Shown here: in pieces, positions 25,901 to 37,900 of the stretch
How the letters are laid out: every line of letters begins with the position of its first letter
Position numbering within the stretch: the first letter of the stretch is position 1
NCBI RefSeq assembly: GCF_014633365.1
Contig: NC_068340.1
Coordinates: 22,981,879-23,045,878 of the forward strand
DNA: 64,000 nucleotides
Source: Diospyros lotus
Lineage: Eukaryota > Streptophyta > Magnoliopsida > Ericales > Ebenaceae
Direction: 5' to 3'
Notes under the pieces: generated by a model
The model's database searches: none
What the model was told of the DNA's origin: nothing
Seen by the model: only the letters and a program-made list of their open reading frames with translations
Made by a program: the position numbers and the translations under genes

Positions 25901-28900
25901 ATTATCTGACCCTGGTAGATATTTGTAGAAATAGAAGTATTTCTTGAATATAGAATATTCTTTATATATCTTAGATTCTATGTATATTCTTATTTCATTT
26001 TTTGTTATTTTCCTTTTGTATTATTCTCTTCCTCTATAAAGAGAATAGGAAATCATTGTATTATTGTAAGAAATAGAGAAATATATTTTCTCAATCTTGT
26101 TTAGATGGTATCGGAGCTAAAATTAGGATTAAATCACAGCCATTCAACTGTGAAACCCTAATTTTCTCCTTTCCTCTGCTATACCCTAAAAGTGTCGCCG
26201 TCCTTCACTGGCCATCCTTCGGCTGCCGCCGCCCGTACATCGGCCGCCGCCTCTGAGATCCGGCCATCCCGACCGCTGCTGCATCTTCAGGCGTCGTTGT
26301 TCTCCAGTAGGGTTCCCACCTCTGGAACGATCGCGATCCCTTAGCCTCTCGCGAAGGTCGGCTTTCATCAGTCGCACCTGTCGCGGTCCTTGGTTGCGAA
26401 GGTCGGCATTGCATCGCTCTCCAGAGCCGCCCCTACCCATCGATCGTGCTGCTTCTCCATCACGCATCGGACGTTCGCACCTGTTGCTGTTGCGAAGGTC
26501 GGCTCTGCATTGCACACCAGAGCCGCCTCCTTCGTTCTTGCTGTTTCGTTCGTGCTTCGCTCGTGTCGTTTGTGCTACTGTTTGTGCTGGACCTTTATTG
26601 TTCAGATTGGGCAACTGAGTACCCAGATCCAAGTATCCAGATTTGTGGGTCTTTGCTAGGGTGTCCAGATTTGTACAGATCTAGATCCAGCTGCTAGTGG
26701 GTCCTTGCCTCTGCTGCCCTGATCCATTTATTCAACCATCATGACTGACTCTGCATCTTCAGTCACTCCGACCTAGCAATCGCAATCTTCTCAAGACCAG
26801 TTTCGCGTTCCCCGAAACTCCTCCGGCTCACATCTGGTACAGATTACGATCATTCGTCTCAATGGTACAAATTTCCTGCGTTGGTCGCAATTTGTTCGTA
26901 TGTACATTCGAGGTCGAGGAAAAATTGGCTATTTGACTGGCGCCACATTAGCCCCAGACAATAAAGACCCATTGTATGACATTTGGGATGTCAAGAATTC
27001 AATGGTGATGATGTGGCTTGTTAACTCCATGGAGGAAGAGATAAGTTCGAACTATATGTGCTTCTCTACACCAAAAGAACCATAGGATGAAGTCACTGTC
27101 ATGTATTCCGATTTGGGAAATCAATACCAAATCTATGAGCTCAACTTGAAACTTAGTGAGATTCGACAAGGTAGTGATACTTTCACCATATATTTTAATT
27201 ATTTAAAGCGCATTTGATAGGACTTGGATCTCTTCAATACATATGAGTGGAAAAACACAGAAGATTGCAAATATTATCAGAAAATGGTCAATGCTAACTG
27301 GGTATTTAAGTTTCTCGTTGGCCTCAATGTTGAGTATGATGAAGTCCGAGGGAGGATCGTCGGTAGAAACCCACTCCTGTCTCTTAGTAAAGCCTTCTTT
27401 GAAGTTCGGCGTGAAGAAAGCCGAAGACTGGCTATGTTGGGCAAGAAAAAGAGTGGAGAAAGTGGGCTATCTGAAAATATGGCGCTCGTGATTGCTGATG
27501 CTAATGCTGGTGGGCGGCATATTGCGAGTCAACGAAAGGCGGAAGAAAAACCTCGTGTTTGGTGTGATCATTGCAATAAACCACGCCATACTCGGGAGAC
27601 CTGTTGGGTGCTTCATGGCAAGCCAGCCAATTGGAAGTCTAGATCGAAGCGATCCCAACCTACTGCTCATGAAGTTGATGCAGGACCATTCAACAAAGAG
27701 CAACTTGATCAACTTCTGCGACTGCTAAAGCTTAATCTGTCCCCCGGTACACCCAATTGTTCTTTGGCCTATTCAGGTAGAAACTCTTTTGCCCTATCTA
27801 GCTCTTTTCAGTCTGTTCCATGGATCATTGATTCAGGAGCATCTGATCATATGATTGGTTTATTGCATCTGTTCAACTCGTATATTCCTTGTTCTGGTAG
27901 TGAAAAAATAAGAATAGTCGATGGTAGTCTTTCACCTATTGCAGGTAAAGGTCTCATTAAACTTTCTGACAATATTGATCTTCAATTAGTACTCCATGTT
28001 CCTAAACTTACCTGCAATCTTCTTTCTATTAGTAAACTCTCCAAAGATTCTAACTGTCGTGTTATCTTTTTTGATTCCTATTGCATTTTTCAGGCCTAGA
28101 ACTCGAGGAAAACGATTGGCAGTGCTAGAGAAATAAACGGGCTCTACTATTTAGATGGGGATGTCTTGCGTAATAAAAAAGCTCACGGGCTGAGTGGTAT
28201 TAGTTCTACTTCTGTTTCTAATCAAATAATGCAGTGGCATCTTAGGCTAGGCCATCATAGTTTTCCTTACTTGAAAAATTTATTTCCTACATTGTTTAAA
28301 GGAGTGGATCCTTCTATGTTTCATTGCGAGAGTTGTCATTTATCCAAAGATCATCGTGTTAAATTTCTTTCAAAACCCTATTGTCCTTCAAAACCATTAT
28401 ATTTAATACATAGTGATGTTTGGGGCCCTTCTAAGGTCTCCACTTTGTCTAGCAAAAAGTGATTTGTTACTTTTATTGATGATCATACTCGAGTTTGTTG
28501 GGTTTACTTACTTGCAAAGAAATCCGATGTGCTTAGAACTTTTAAGGATTTTTTTCATCTGATTGAAGCTCAATTTAACACAAAAATTTGTATTCTTCAA
28601 TCTGATAATGGCATTGAATATTTTAATGAATCTTTGGGGGTTTTTTTTAAAAGAAAAAGGAATTTTACATCAATCCACTTGCCGTGAAACTCCCCAACAA
28701 AATGGTATTGCTGAATGGAAAAATCGACATCTACTTGAGGTTGCCAGGGCCATTATGTTTTCTATGAATGTCCCTAAATACCTCTGGGGTGATGCAATTT
28801 TAACAGCTTCCTATCTCATCAATCGTATGCCCACTCGTGTTCTACAGTTTCAAACCCCCTTACACTCTTTGACACAACTCTTCCCTCTCTGTTGTATATA

Positions 28901-31900
28901 TTCTGAGTTACCCTTAAAAGTTTTTGGATGCACTTGCTTTGTTTATGTTCCTCAAATATTTCGTTTCAAATTGGATCCCACAGCTGAAAAATGTGTCATT
29001 CTGGGCTATGCACCAAATAAAAAAGGGTACAAATGCTTTAATCCTGTTACCAAAAAAACTTATATTAGTATGGATGTATCTTTCCTCGAAACTCAACCCT
29101 ACTTTCCCAAAAATCATCTTCAGGGGGAGCATATTGAGAAAGAAGATAATTTTTTGAATTCTAATGTTGAGGAGGATAATTACTTAAAACTCTATGATCC
29201 TCGTCCTACCATGATTGGTGCTCTCCCCCACTCTGATAAACAACTCAAGGATATAAATGTTTCAAATATTGTGGAACAGGATGTGTCTGGTTCACAGGTG
29301 CCTAGCATGATGGGATCGGAACCAGGGGGAGAATTACCACAAACAGATCAAAATATTCCAAAACTGGAGCATTAGTTTTATACTAGAAGACAAACCCTGA
29401 AGAATACTATCAATTCGAATATTCCTCTAACAATTGAACAATCAACGTCTTCGAGTGATGGGGTTTCCGATAGTTCTTCTTCTTCTCATGGTAACTCTAA
29501 ACTCACTCCTCCAGATTATTCTTCATTTGATTTGTTTGATCTTGATGTCCCTTTGCTACTAGGAAATAAGTGAGATCTTGTACCAAACACCTAATTGCTA
29601 AATACCTGTTATACCAAAAATTGTCCAATCATCACAAGGCCTTTCTTTCAAATATTTCTAACCTGCATGTCCCAAGAACAATTCAGGATGCCCTTGGTGA
29701 CCCAGATTGGAAGTTAGCAGTCCAGGAGGAAATGAGTGTTCTTAGAAAGAATGAAACTTGGGAGATTGTGAACAAATCAGAAGGCAAGACAACAGTAGGT
29801 TGTAAGTGGGTATTTACTATAAAATGTAAGGCAGATGGGAGCATTGAAAGATACAAAGCAAGGTTGGTTGCTAAGGGTTTCACCCAAACATACAACATCG
29901 ACTATCAAGAAACATTTGCTTCAGTAGCTAAAATAAACTCCATTCGAGTTCTCCTCTCCCTTGCAGTGAATCTTGATTGGCCATTCCACCAATTTGATGT
30001 TAAGAATGCCTTCCTAAATGGTGATTTAGAAGAAGAAGTGTTTATGGATCTTTCACTAGGGTTTGAAAAGAGCCTCGGTACAAACAAGGTATGTCGTTTA
30101 AAAAAATCATTGTATGGTCTAAAATAGTCTCCGAGAGCGTGGTTTGAAAGATTTGGAAATGCGGTAAAAAGCTATGGTTACATTCATAGCCAAGCAGACC
30201 ACACACTATTCTTCAAGCACGCCAACGACGGTAAGAAAGCAATCTTAATTGTCTATGTGGATGATATAATAATGACTGGTGATGACAAGGGAGAGATTGA
30301 AGAGCTTAAAATGAGATTAGCTCACGAGTTTGAGATCAAGGACTTGGGTCCTCTAAAGTACTTTCTTAGGATGGAATTTGCAAAATCTAAGGAGGGGATC
30401 ATTGTCAACCAACGTAAGTATATTTTGGATTTACTCAATGAAACAAGAATGCTTGGGTGTAAGGTTGCTGAAACTCCTATTGAACCCAACTTAAAACTTC
30501 AACCTGCCGAGGCCAAGAATGTGGTAGAAAGGAAGAAATATCAAAGACTTGTGAGTAGACTTATCTATTTATCCCATACTCGACTAGACATAGCCTTTGT
30601 TGTAAGTGTTGTAAGTCAATTTATGCACTCACCTGATTCACAACATTTTGAAGCTACCTACAGAATTCTGCGGTACCTAAAGGGAACCCTTGGGAAAGGT
30701 CTACTTTTTAGAAAACGTGGACATCTTCATGTAGAGGCTTATACAGATGCGGATTGGGCATGCAGTATAACTGACCGAAGATCTACATCAAGTTATTGCA
30801 CTTTTGTGGGAGGCAATCCTGTTACTTAGAGGAGTAAGAAACAAAATGTGGTGGCCAGAAGCAGTGCTGAAGATGAATTTCGTGCAGTTGCCCACCCATG
30901 GTATTTGTGAGGTCATGTGGATAAAGAGGCTTCTATCAGACTTGAGGGTCTCCACTTCCCTTCCAGCTAAAGTTTACTGTGATAATAAAGCTGCAATCTC
31001 TATTGCTTATAATCTAGTTATCCATGACAAGACAAAACATGTAGAGGTGGATAAATACTTTATTAAGGAAAAAATTGATAATGGAGTAATTTGTATGCCC
31101 TATATTCCAACAGTTGACCAAGTGGCTGACATTCTTACAAAATGAGTACATAGAACTCAGTTTGAGAAATTTGTGAGCAAGCTTGCCATGGAAGATATCT
31201 TCAAGCCAGCTTGAGGGGGAGTGTAGAAATAGAAGTATTTCTTGAATATAGAATATTCTTTGTATATCTTAGATTCTATGTATATTCTATGTATATTCCT
31301 ATTTCCTTTTTTGTTATTTTCCTTTTGTATTATTCTCTTCCTCTATAAAGAGAATAGGGAAATCATTGTATTATTGTAAGAAATAGAGAAATATATTTTC
31401 TCAATTTTGTTTAGAATATCGTAGACTTGTCGAAAAGCTAAACTACCTCACTATCACTCGACCAAACATCTCTTTTGTTGTTAGTGGGGTTATCAATTTT
31501 TGCAGCCTCCATGTGATAGTCATTGGGATGTTGTTGTTTGCATTCTTAGATATATCAAAGGCGCACCAAGTTAGGGATTGTTACATGAAGATAAGGATCA
31601 TACCCAGGTGATTGGGTATTTTGATGCTGATTGGGCAGGATCTCCCTTAGATAGATGCTTTACTTCCGAGTATTGTGTTCTAATTTGTGGCAACTTGATA
31701 TCTTGGAAGAGTAAGAAGCAGGATATGGTTGCTAGGTTTAGTGTCGAAGCAGAATACCGTGCTATGGCCTTCGTAACATGTGAACTTATATGACTGAAAC
31801 AATTGCTTCAAGAATTAAAATATGGTGAGGTGACGCAAATGAAGTTAATCTGCGATAATCAAGCCGCCTTGCATATAACCTCAAATCATGTTTTTCATAA

Positions 31901-34900
31901 GAGGACCAAACACATAGAAATTGACTATAATTTCATCAGAGAAAAGATTTTATCCAGATGTATTGCCACTAGCTTTGTCAATTCATTCGATCAACTAGCA
32001 GACGTCTTTACTAAGTCTCTTCAAGGTCCTCGTATTGGTTTCATTTGTAACAAACTTGGTGCATATGACCTATAAGCTCCAGCTTGAAGGGGAGTGTTGG
32101 AATAAATGTAATTAACATGTAATCAGCTGTCAATTTACTTGTAATTAGGCCTTATGTTAGCCTTAATTATTGTATAACCTTACTATAAATTTCAATAGAA
32201 GGAGGCTAGACCTTACATAGTTCTCTTCTCCTAAAAAGGGTTTTCTCTCTATATCTTGTTCAACAAAAGCTATGGGTTTCAACTTCATCATTATCATGAT
32301 AATCTTGACAAAAACACCACTCCTAATTTTTTTTTTTGTGTGTGAGGCTATTATTGCCTTTTTATGATTCAGTGCATTAGGAGCCAAGCTTTTTTGTGTA
32401 ATTCAACTCCATCCATGTTGCTAAATTATTCTAGATCTTAATTTTTATGTGTTTACCATTGCAATGAACAAAGATAATATATACATATATATTTCAAAGT
32501 GTTAAGTTTATTTATTTTGCTAGATGATTTATCGATTAGTAATTTTTTAAAATTGTTGTATAGTGATGTGTAATTGAAGAAATAGTGTTGCTTCATAATG
32601 ACAATGATTTAAATTTATGAATTGATTTGTATCTTCAATATTGAATTATTTTTTTCAGTAATTGGTGGGTTATGGATATTAATTTTAAAGAGATAAATAT
32701 ATCCTCAACTTTTTCAAATTTTGTGTTGACATCCATATATCCATATTTGTGACCAAGTTTCCAAGCATCATTTATCACACAGAGATTACATATATTTGAT
32801 TTAGAAATCTATTCTAACATATATAGCCTAAACCTTTTTTTTCTGTAAATATATAGCCTAAACCTTACTAAGCCTCTTTTCTTCTTTACTCTGTGAGAAG
32901 TCCAAAAAGGCATCCCTAATGTATGAGGCTTCTCACTTTGCAGGAGTCAAGGAAGAGTCATTCTTGTACCTAGCCTTACCCTTGCTTTGCGGAGAGGTTG
33001 TTTCTGCAATTTGAACCCGTCACAAAGGAGCCGTCTTAGAGTGACATGCATTTCAGTTATCATTGCTAAGTCTAACCCAATGATTTCAGATTCCCAAGGA
33101 ACCAGCAATATAAATTGGGATCTCTAGAAGGATCGCTACTAGAAGGATGATGTAGAAGATGATCACACAAGAACTCACAATGATACTAAGAACAAATCTC
33201 AATTTTATTTATCGATTTATACTCAATTCAAGGACGCCTTCCAATATATAGCAAAAATAGTTATACAGAGCAACAATAAACCTTATTTTGAAAAAGAATC
33301 AAATTAAAGAAATCAGAGATTAATTAGGAAATACAAGCTAGTGTCCTAATTTTTGCCTTAATACTAAAAATCTCAAATCCTAGTTTTTTAGGCCTCCATC
33401 AGAAGACTTAAACCATAATAAGACATTAGTTTGTGAGCAAAGTAAAAGATGTTGGAAGCATACTTGGTATAGCTTGATTTCTGACTTGTCAAAACCTGGC
33501 ATAAAGAGATTGACTGTTTTCTTGGCGACATTGAACTGGACTGAAGGCACAATCAGGTTGCTGTTGGTTCTTTTCAGAGAAAGAAGCTCCCTTGCATCTT
33601 CACTGATCTTGTACAGCATTATCTCATTCCAATCTGGAGGAGAACCCAATAAAGGAGGTGGAATTGGACAATAAGGCAGTGGTGAAAAGTTGTTCTTGAC
33701 AGTCTCTGTTGATTCTACACTAGAATTTGGAGACACGATTCCAAGTGCACCAGAAACCTGTGCACCAGCTTGGATTGCACACCCCCAATAACGTAATGCA
33801 GCATTAACAGAAACTGGATTTTCTGGATCCATCACGAGGTAGCAGCCAAATCTACTTTGTTCCACAAAGACAGAAGATCCTCTCTAAAAGGCATACAACC
33901 AATGGAATTCTTAATAGAGTTACATCAGCACAAAACAGAATGAAATGGCAATCATCATACCTCCAGAGTTAGTTCTAGATCATCCCAAATCTCAGTACTC
34001 AGTTTTCCATTTAGATTGGACCCTCTGCTGCTCAAACTAATAGCTTCATCTGCAAGTCTCAATAGAGAGGGCCCAGCTAACCTCCCAAGATCAGTCCTTT
34101 CAGACAAGTGCCGCAAATATTTTAAGTACAACCTGTACAGAAACATGTAATCACACAAATTATAATAATATGAGAAAGAGAGAAGACAGGAAGGGATGGG
34201 GAGAGAGGAGAGACCTTGCTTTGCTGGTTGCACCAATCATTCGTATTGTTTCTTCAGTACTCACACCATCGTATACAATAATATCAAATTTGTCTCTATC
34301 CCGGTTCATCTGAGACATATTCCTTAAGAATCCTACAAGATTTTCAAGTGCTAAGGCTGAAAATATGGTGTCCATGCCAGGCAGCACCCCAAGCTCTTCC
34401 CCAACCACCTATATTAATACGAAGATAGGTGGATGAGAATTCTCGGAAAATAAAAACATAATTGATGAAAACAATATTTTCAGTACCAAACAATCAAAAT
34501 GATTGTCACATACCCACCCCTTCAAGTACTCCCTGGGTCATATTAAGACGAGCATCTGCTTCCTTAAGCCGCTTGAGAGGTTCAAGCAGCATCTACAGTT
34601 TTGGGAAATAATTTATACAAAGTCAGACCAAGAAAGTTAAAATCCAATATCAGAGAGAGTAAAAAACACATAAGAAGAAAGAAAAACATACTCTAGTAGT
34701 TTCTAGCCTAACAGCTGAAAGATTGATGTTTAATGTTGTGGGAGAAGTTCCAATCTTACAATTTAGAAGATAGTCAGCAGTAGGATCTTGGGAATGTATC
34801 ACCAGGCATGTTTTAAGCCCAGCCATAGCATAATGCTGATCGGAAAAATTAACAGATTAGTTAAAATCTCAAGACAGTTATAGCTCATGGAACCTTGCAC

Positions 34901-37900
34901 AAAGTAAAAGAAGAGTGTCAATTACTAGCATAACCATTAAATGCATTTTTCCTTTTCTCCCTAAGTAAAGTTAATTTTATAGAAGATATAAGTCCCAGAA
35001 AAGAAGAACGCTAGTCTTTTATACTTCTATACAGGTCTTATACCAATGAACCATAGACCTGATCGGAAAAATTAACTGATTAGTTAAAATCTCAAGACAG
35101 TTATAGCTCATGGAACCTTGCACAAAGTAAAAGAAGAGTGTCAATTACTAGCATAACCATTAAATTCATTTTTCCTTTTCTCCCCAAGTAAAGTTAATTT
35201 TATAGAAGATATAAGTCCCAGAAAAGAAGAACGCTAGTCTTATACCAATGAACCATAGACCTGCCTCTATACATCTTCATGGACATACAAATTCCTCAAG
35301 AAAAGAACTGAATTTCATACAGACAGCATCAAGCATAAAGGGGTATAGCCAAAGATTTATATTTCAATGCCCAAGACAACCATACCATAAAAGACTTCTA
35401 AAGGAAGAAGGCAAAATCAATCGTAAAATGCATTTGCACAGGGTACCCAAAATAAACCAGATATATCCATGATTGAAGAACAAGCGGTATGAGTTAAATC
35501 CTTCTCAATTCAGAACGTCAATACCTCTTAGTTTTCTTTCATTCTTGGTCAGATATGCAACTTTGTTGAAACAGTAGCACAAATGTGTATACAGAAATTC
35601 CACTAGTAATACCAACAACCCAAAAGCTCAACAGTCACAGCGTATATATGATACTCACCAACTATAGCTAACAGAGAATAGGGGTAAACCACAGCAATAT
35701 AAATTGCGATATAACAGCAGCAAGCTAGCAGAGACAGAGACGCAAACCTAGATTCCGGTGACGGAAACGGCAATCGGAAAAGCTGGAAGACCGAGGCACG
35801 CGAAAGGTGCTGACTTGAAGATAGTAATGCCCTACTCTAGTCACTCGCAGGCTCCGGCGTCTGTCAACGGGATACAACGGTCTACTCTAACGAACGACGA
35901 CCACGATCGGCCGGATCTGGCAGAACTTGAGGAAGGAACTTGCTCTCTGACAGCGAATAGAGAATCGGAAACAGGGAAGAGCTCGGATGTGGGCGATGAT
36001 CCAAAAGCACAGCTGGACCAGCCTTTTATGGCTGAATCGAGGGCACCTAGCAGACACAACAATGAAGACTGCATTGAACGTCGGCTTTCAATTCCGACAC
36101 TTGAAGCAGTCGAACCAGCAGCACGATTAATGGAGGCCACTTGGCAAACAGACCATCGTTGGAGGGAATGGAAATAAAAAATAAAGAAAATAATTTAAAT
36201 TTCCTTTACATAAAATATATATATGTATACCAATGTATACCAACCCGACCCACCTGTCCGATCGACTGGACGGACGGCGACGACAAGGGAGCGTGCGAGG
36301 GCCAAGGGGTGCCCCTTAAGGCCCAAACCCAAGTGAGAGGGAGAAATATAAATACTCACTCCCATCTCTTTACACAACCAATGTAGGACAAACACCCACA
36401 CTCGCACTTACACTCACACACTATAATACACAACAATCCCCCACGTGTGTAAGTGTGCTAAACCAAATAAATCGACACGACGCCACAAAGAGCAAACAAA
36501 CAAGTTATGCATCAGGCAAGGTATCTTTTGGACTTGAACCTTCCTTAGTGAGTATCTATCGAACTTACCGAAGAAATAGTGAGCCCAGCTTTTGAACTAT
36601 CCTTCTGGTGATAAATCAAGACAACAAATATCACACAAAACTCATCTTATACCTTCGAGTTCTATACGATTGTGTTCATTTTAGTCCTGGACAGTATCTT
36701 GAATTCATGAGAGCTCTAGAGAACCCAAGCCCTTAGAACAGTTCTCATAGAAACGACCCACTTCCACTCTCACATAGGTAATCATTGATTAAGAGTACTC
36801 TGTCACTACTCCTCTTATAACAAGATACCAATATTACATTTATCATTGACATAATACACACTCTCTTCGCTACCAGGTACTAGGGAAAGAACTATAAGTT
36901 CCTCAGTATGTAGACTATGAATTATTCCAGCTAGTTTGCCTATTTAACCCAGATCTTGGGATCTCCAATCATCTGGGTTAGGTTGCTACCAGAAAATTCA
37001 TTTCGTAGGCTTTACCTCCATTCCCTTCAATGTATAGGTGACTTACTTCCTTGCCACTCCTTTTATCAAAGGATCTGCCAAATTTTCCTTAGACTTTACT
37101 TAGTCGATGGAAATTATTCCATTGGTAAACAGCTGTCTTATGGTATTATGCCTGCGCCTAATATGTCTTGACTTCCCATTGTAAACACTATTTTTAGCTC
37201 GCATTAAAGCAGCTAAATTGTCACAATAGATACATATGGCGTTCGCAGGCTTTGGCCACAGTGAAACGTCTTCAAGGAAATTTCAAAGTCATTTAGCTTC
37301 TTCACCTGCTTTGTCCAAAGCGATGAACTCTGATTCCATAGTAGATCGTGCTATGCACGTCTGTTTTGAAGACTTTCACGATACAATAGCTCCACCTAAG
37401 GTAAACACGTACCCACTGATTGACTTAGTCTCCATGCTATCAGTGATCCAATTAGCATCACTAAATCCTTCCAGTACTAGTGGATATGGATACCTCGTGT
37501 AGTGCAACCCATACTCAAACGTGTGCCTCAAATACCTGAGTACCTTGACAAGGGCATCCCAATGGTCACGTCCAAGATTGCTCGTGTATCTCGCTAACCT
37601 ACCTATTGAGTAGGCAATATCGGGTCTTGTGCAATCCATGATGTACATTAAACTTCTGATGACCCGAGCAAGTACCAAAGGAGATACACTTTCACCATTA
37701 TTCTTCTTTAATTTAGAATTTGGATCAAATGAAGTAATTGCAAGGCTTACTCTCAAAATGACCAAACCTGTGTAACACTTTCTCGATATAGTGTGATTGA
37801 GAAAGTATATACCCTTTGGCATTCTTTGTTATCCGAATTTCAAGAATGACACCAGCAAGTCTTTCATATCAAAGTTGAAATTCAACACCTTCTTTGTGGA

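Larger units (their letters stand above)
25924..31415 (+). mobile_element. Copia LTR retrotransposon (inner, nested)
   Basis: LTRs at 25924-26105 (182 bp) and 31222-31415 (194 bp) begin TGTAGAAATAGAAGT. A primer-binding site, TGGTATCGGAGC, follows the 5' LTR at 26106, and a polypurine tract (TTGAGGGGGAG) precedes the 3' LTR. The LTRs differ by about four substitutions and two indels by eye, one being a short duplication in the 3' LTR, so this is the younger insertion. It splits the outer element's RT/RNase H region with target duplication ATATT/ATATC (25919-25923, 31416-31420). The uninterrupted host reading was DPGRYRRL. Confidence 0.95.
21643..32265 (+). mobile_element. Copia LTR retrotransposon (outer; interrupted by a nested Copia element)
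   Basis: LTRs at 21643-21781 (139 bp) and 32095-32265 (171 bp) begin TGTTGGAATAAATGTAATT and end TTGTTCAACA. The flanks GAAGC (21638-21642) and AAAGC (32266-32270) fit a 5-bp target duplication with one change. A polypurine tract (GAAGGGGAG) precedes the 3' LTR. The LTRs differ by several substitutions, and the 5' copy lacks two segments found in the 3' copy, so the insertion is old. Removing the nested element leaves about 5.1 kb, a normal Copia size. The primer-binding site is degenerate. It sits in the last intron of the GET3D gene, in the opposite orientation to that gene. Confidence 0.92.

Noticed and set aside
26186..26697. Several overlapping frames of 70-148 codons
   Set aside because: This is the GC-rich leader between the inner Copia 5' LTR/primer site and its gag; the frames overlap on both strands and have no homologue I recognise.
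35758..36177. 139-codon open frame resembling a hydrophilic protein
   Set aside because: It lies wholly inside the Copia LTR in GET3D intron 1; the sister LTR copy (38.2-38.6 kb) does not keep the frame. Treated as chance.
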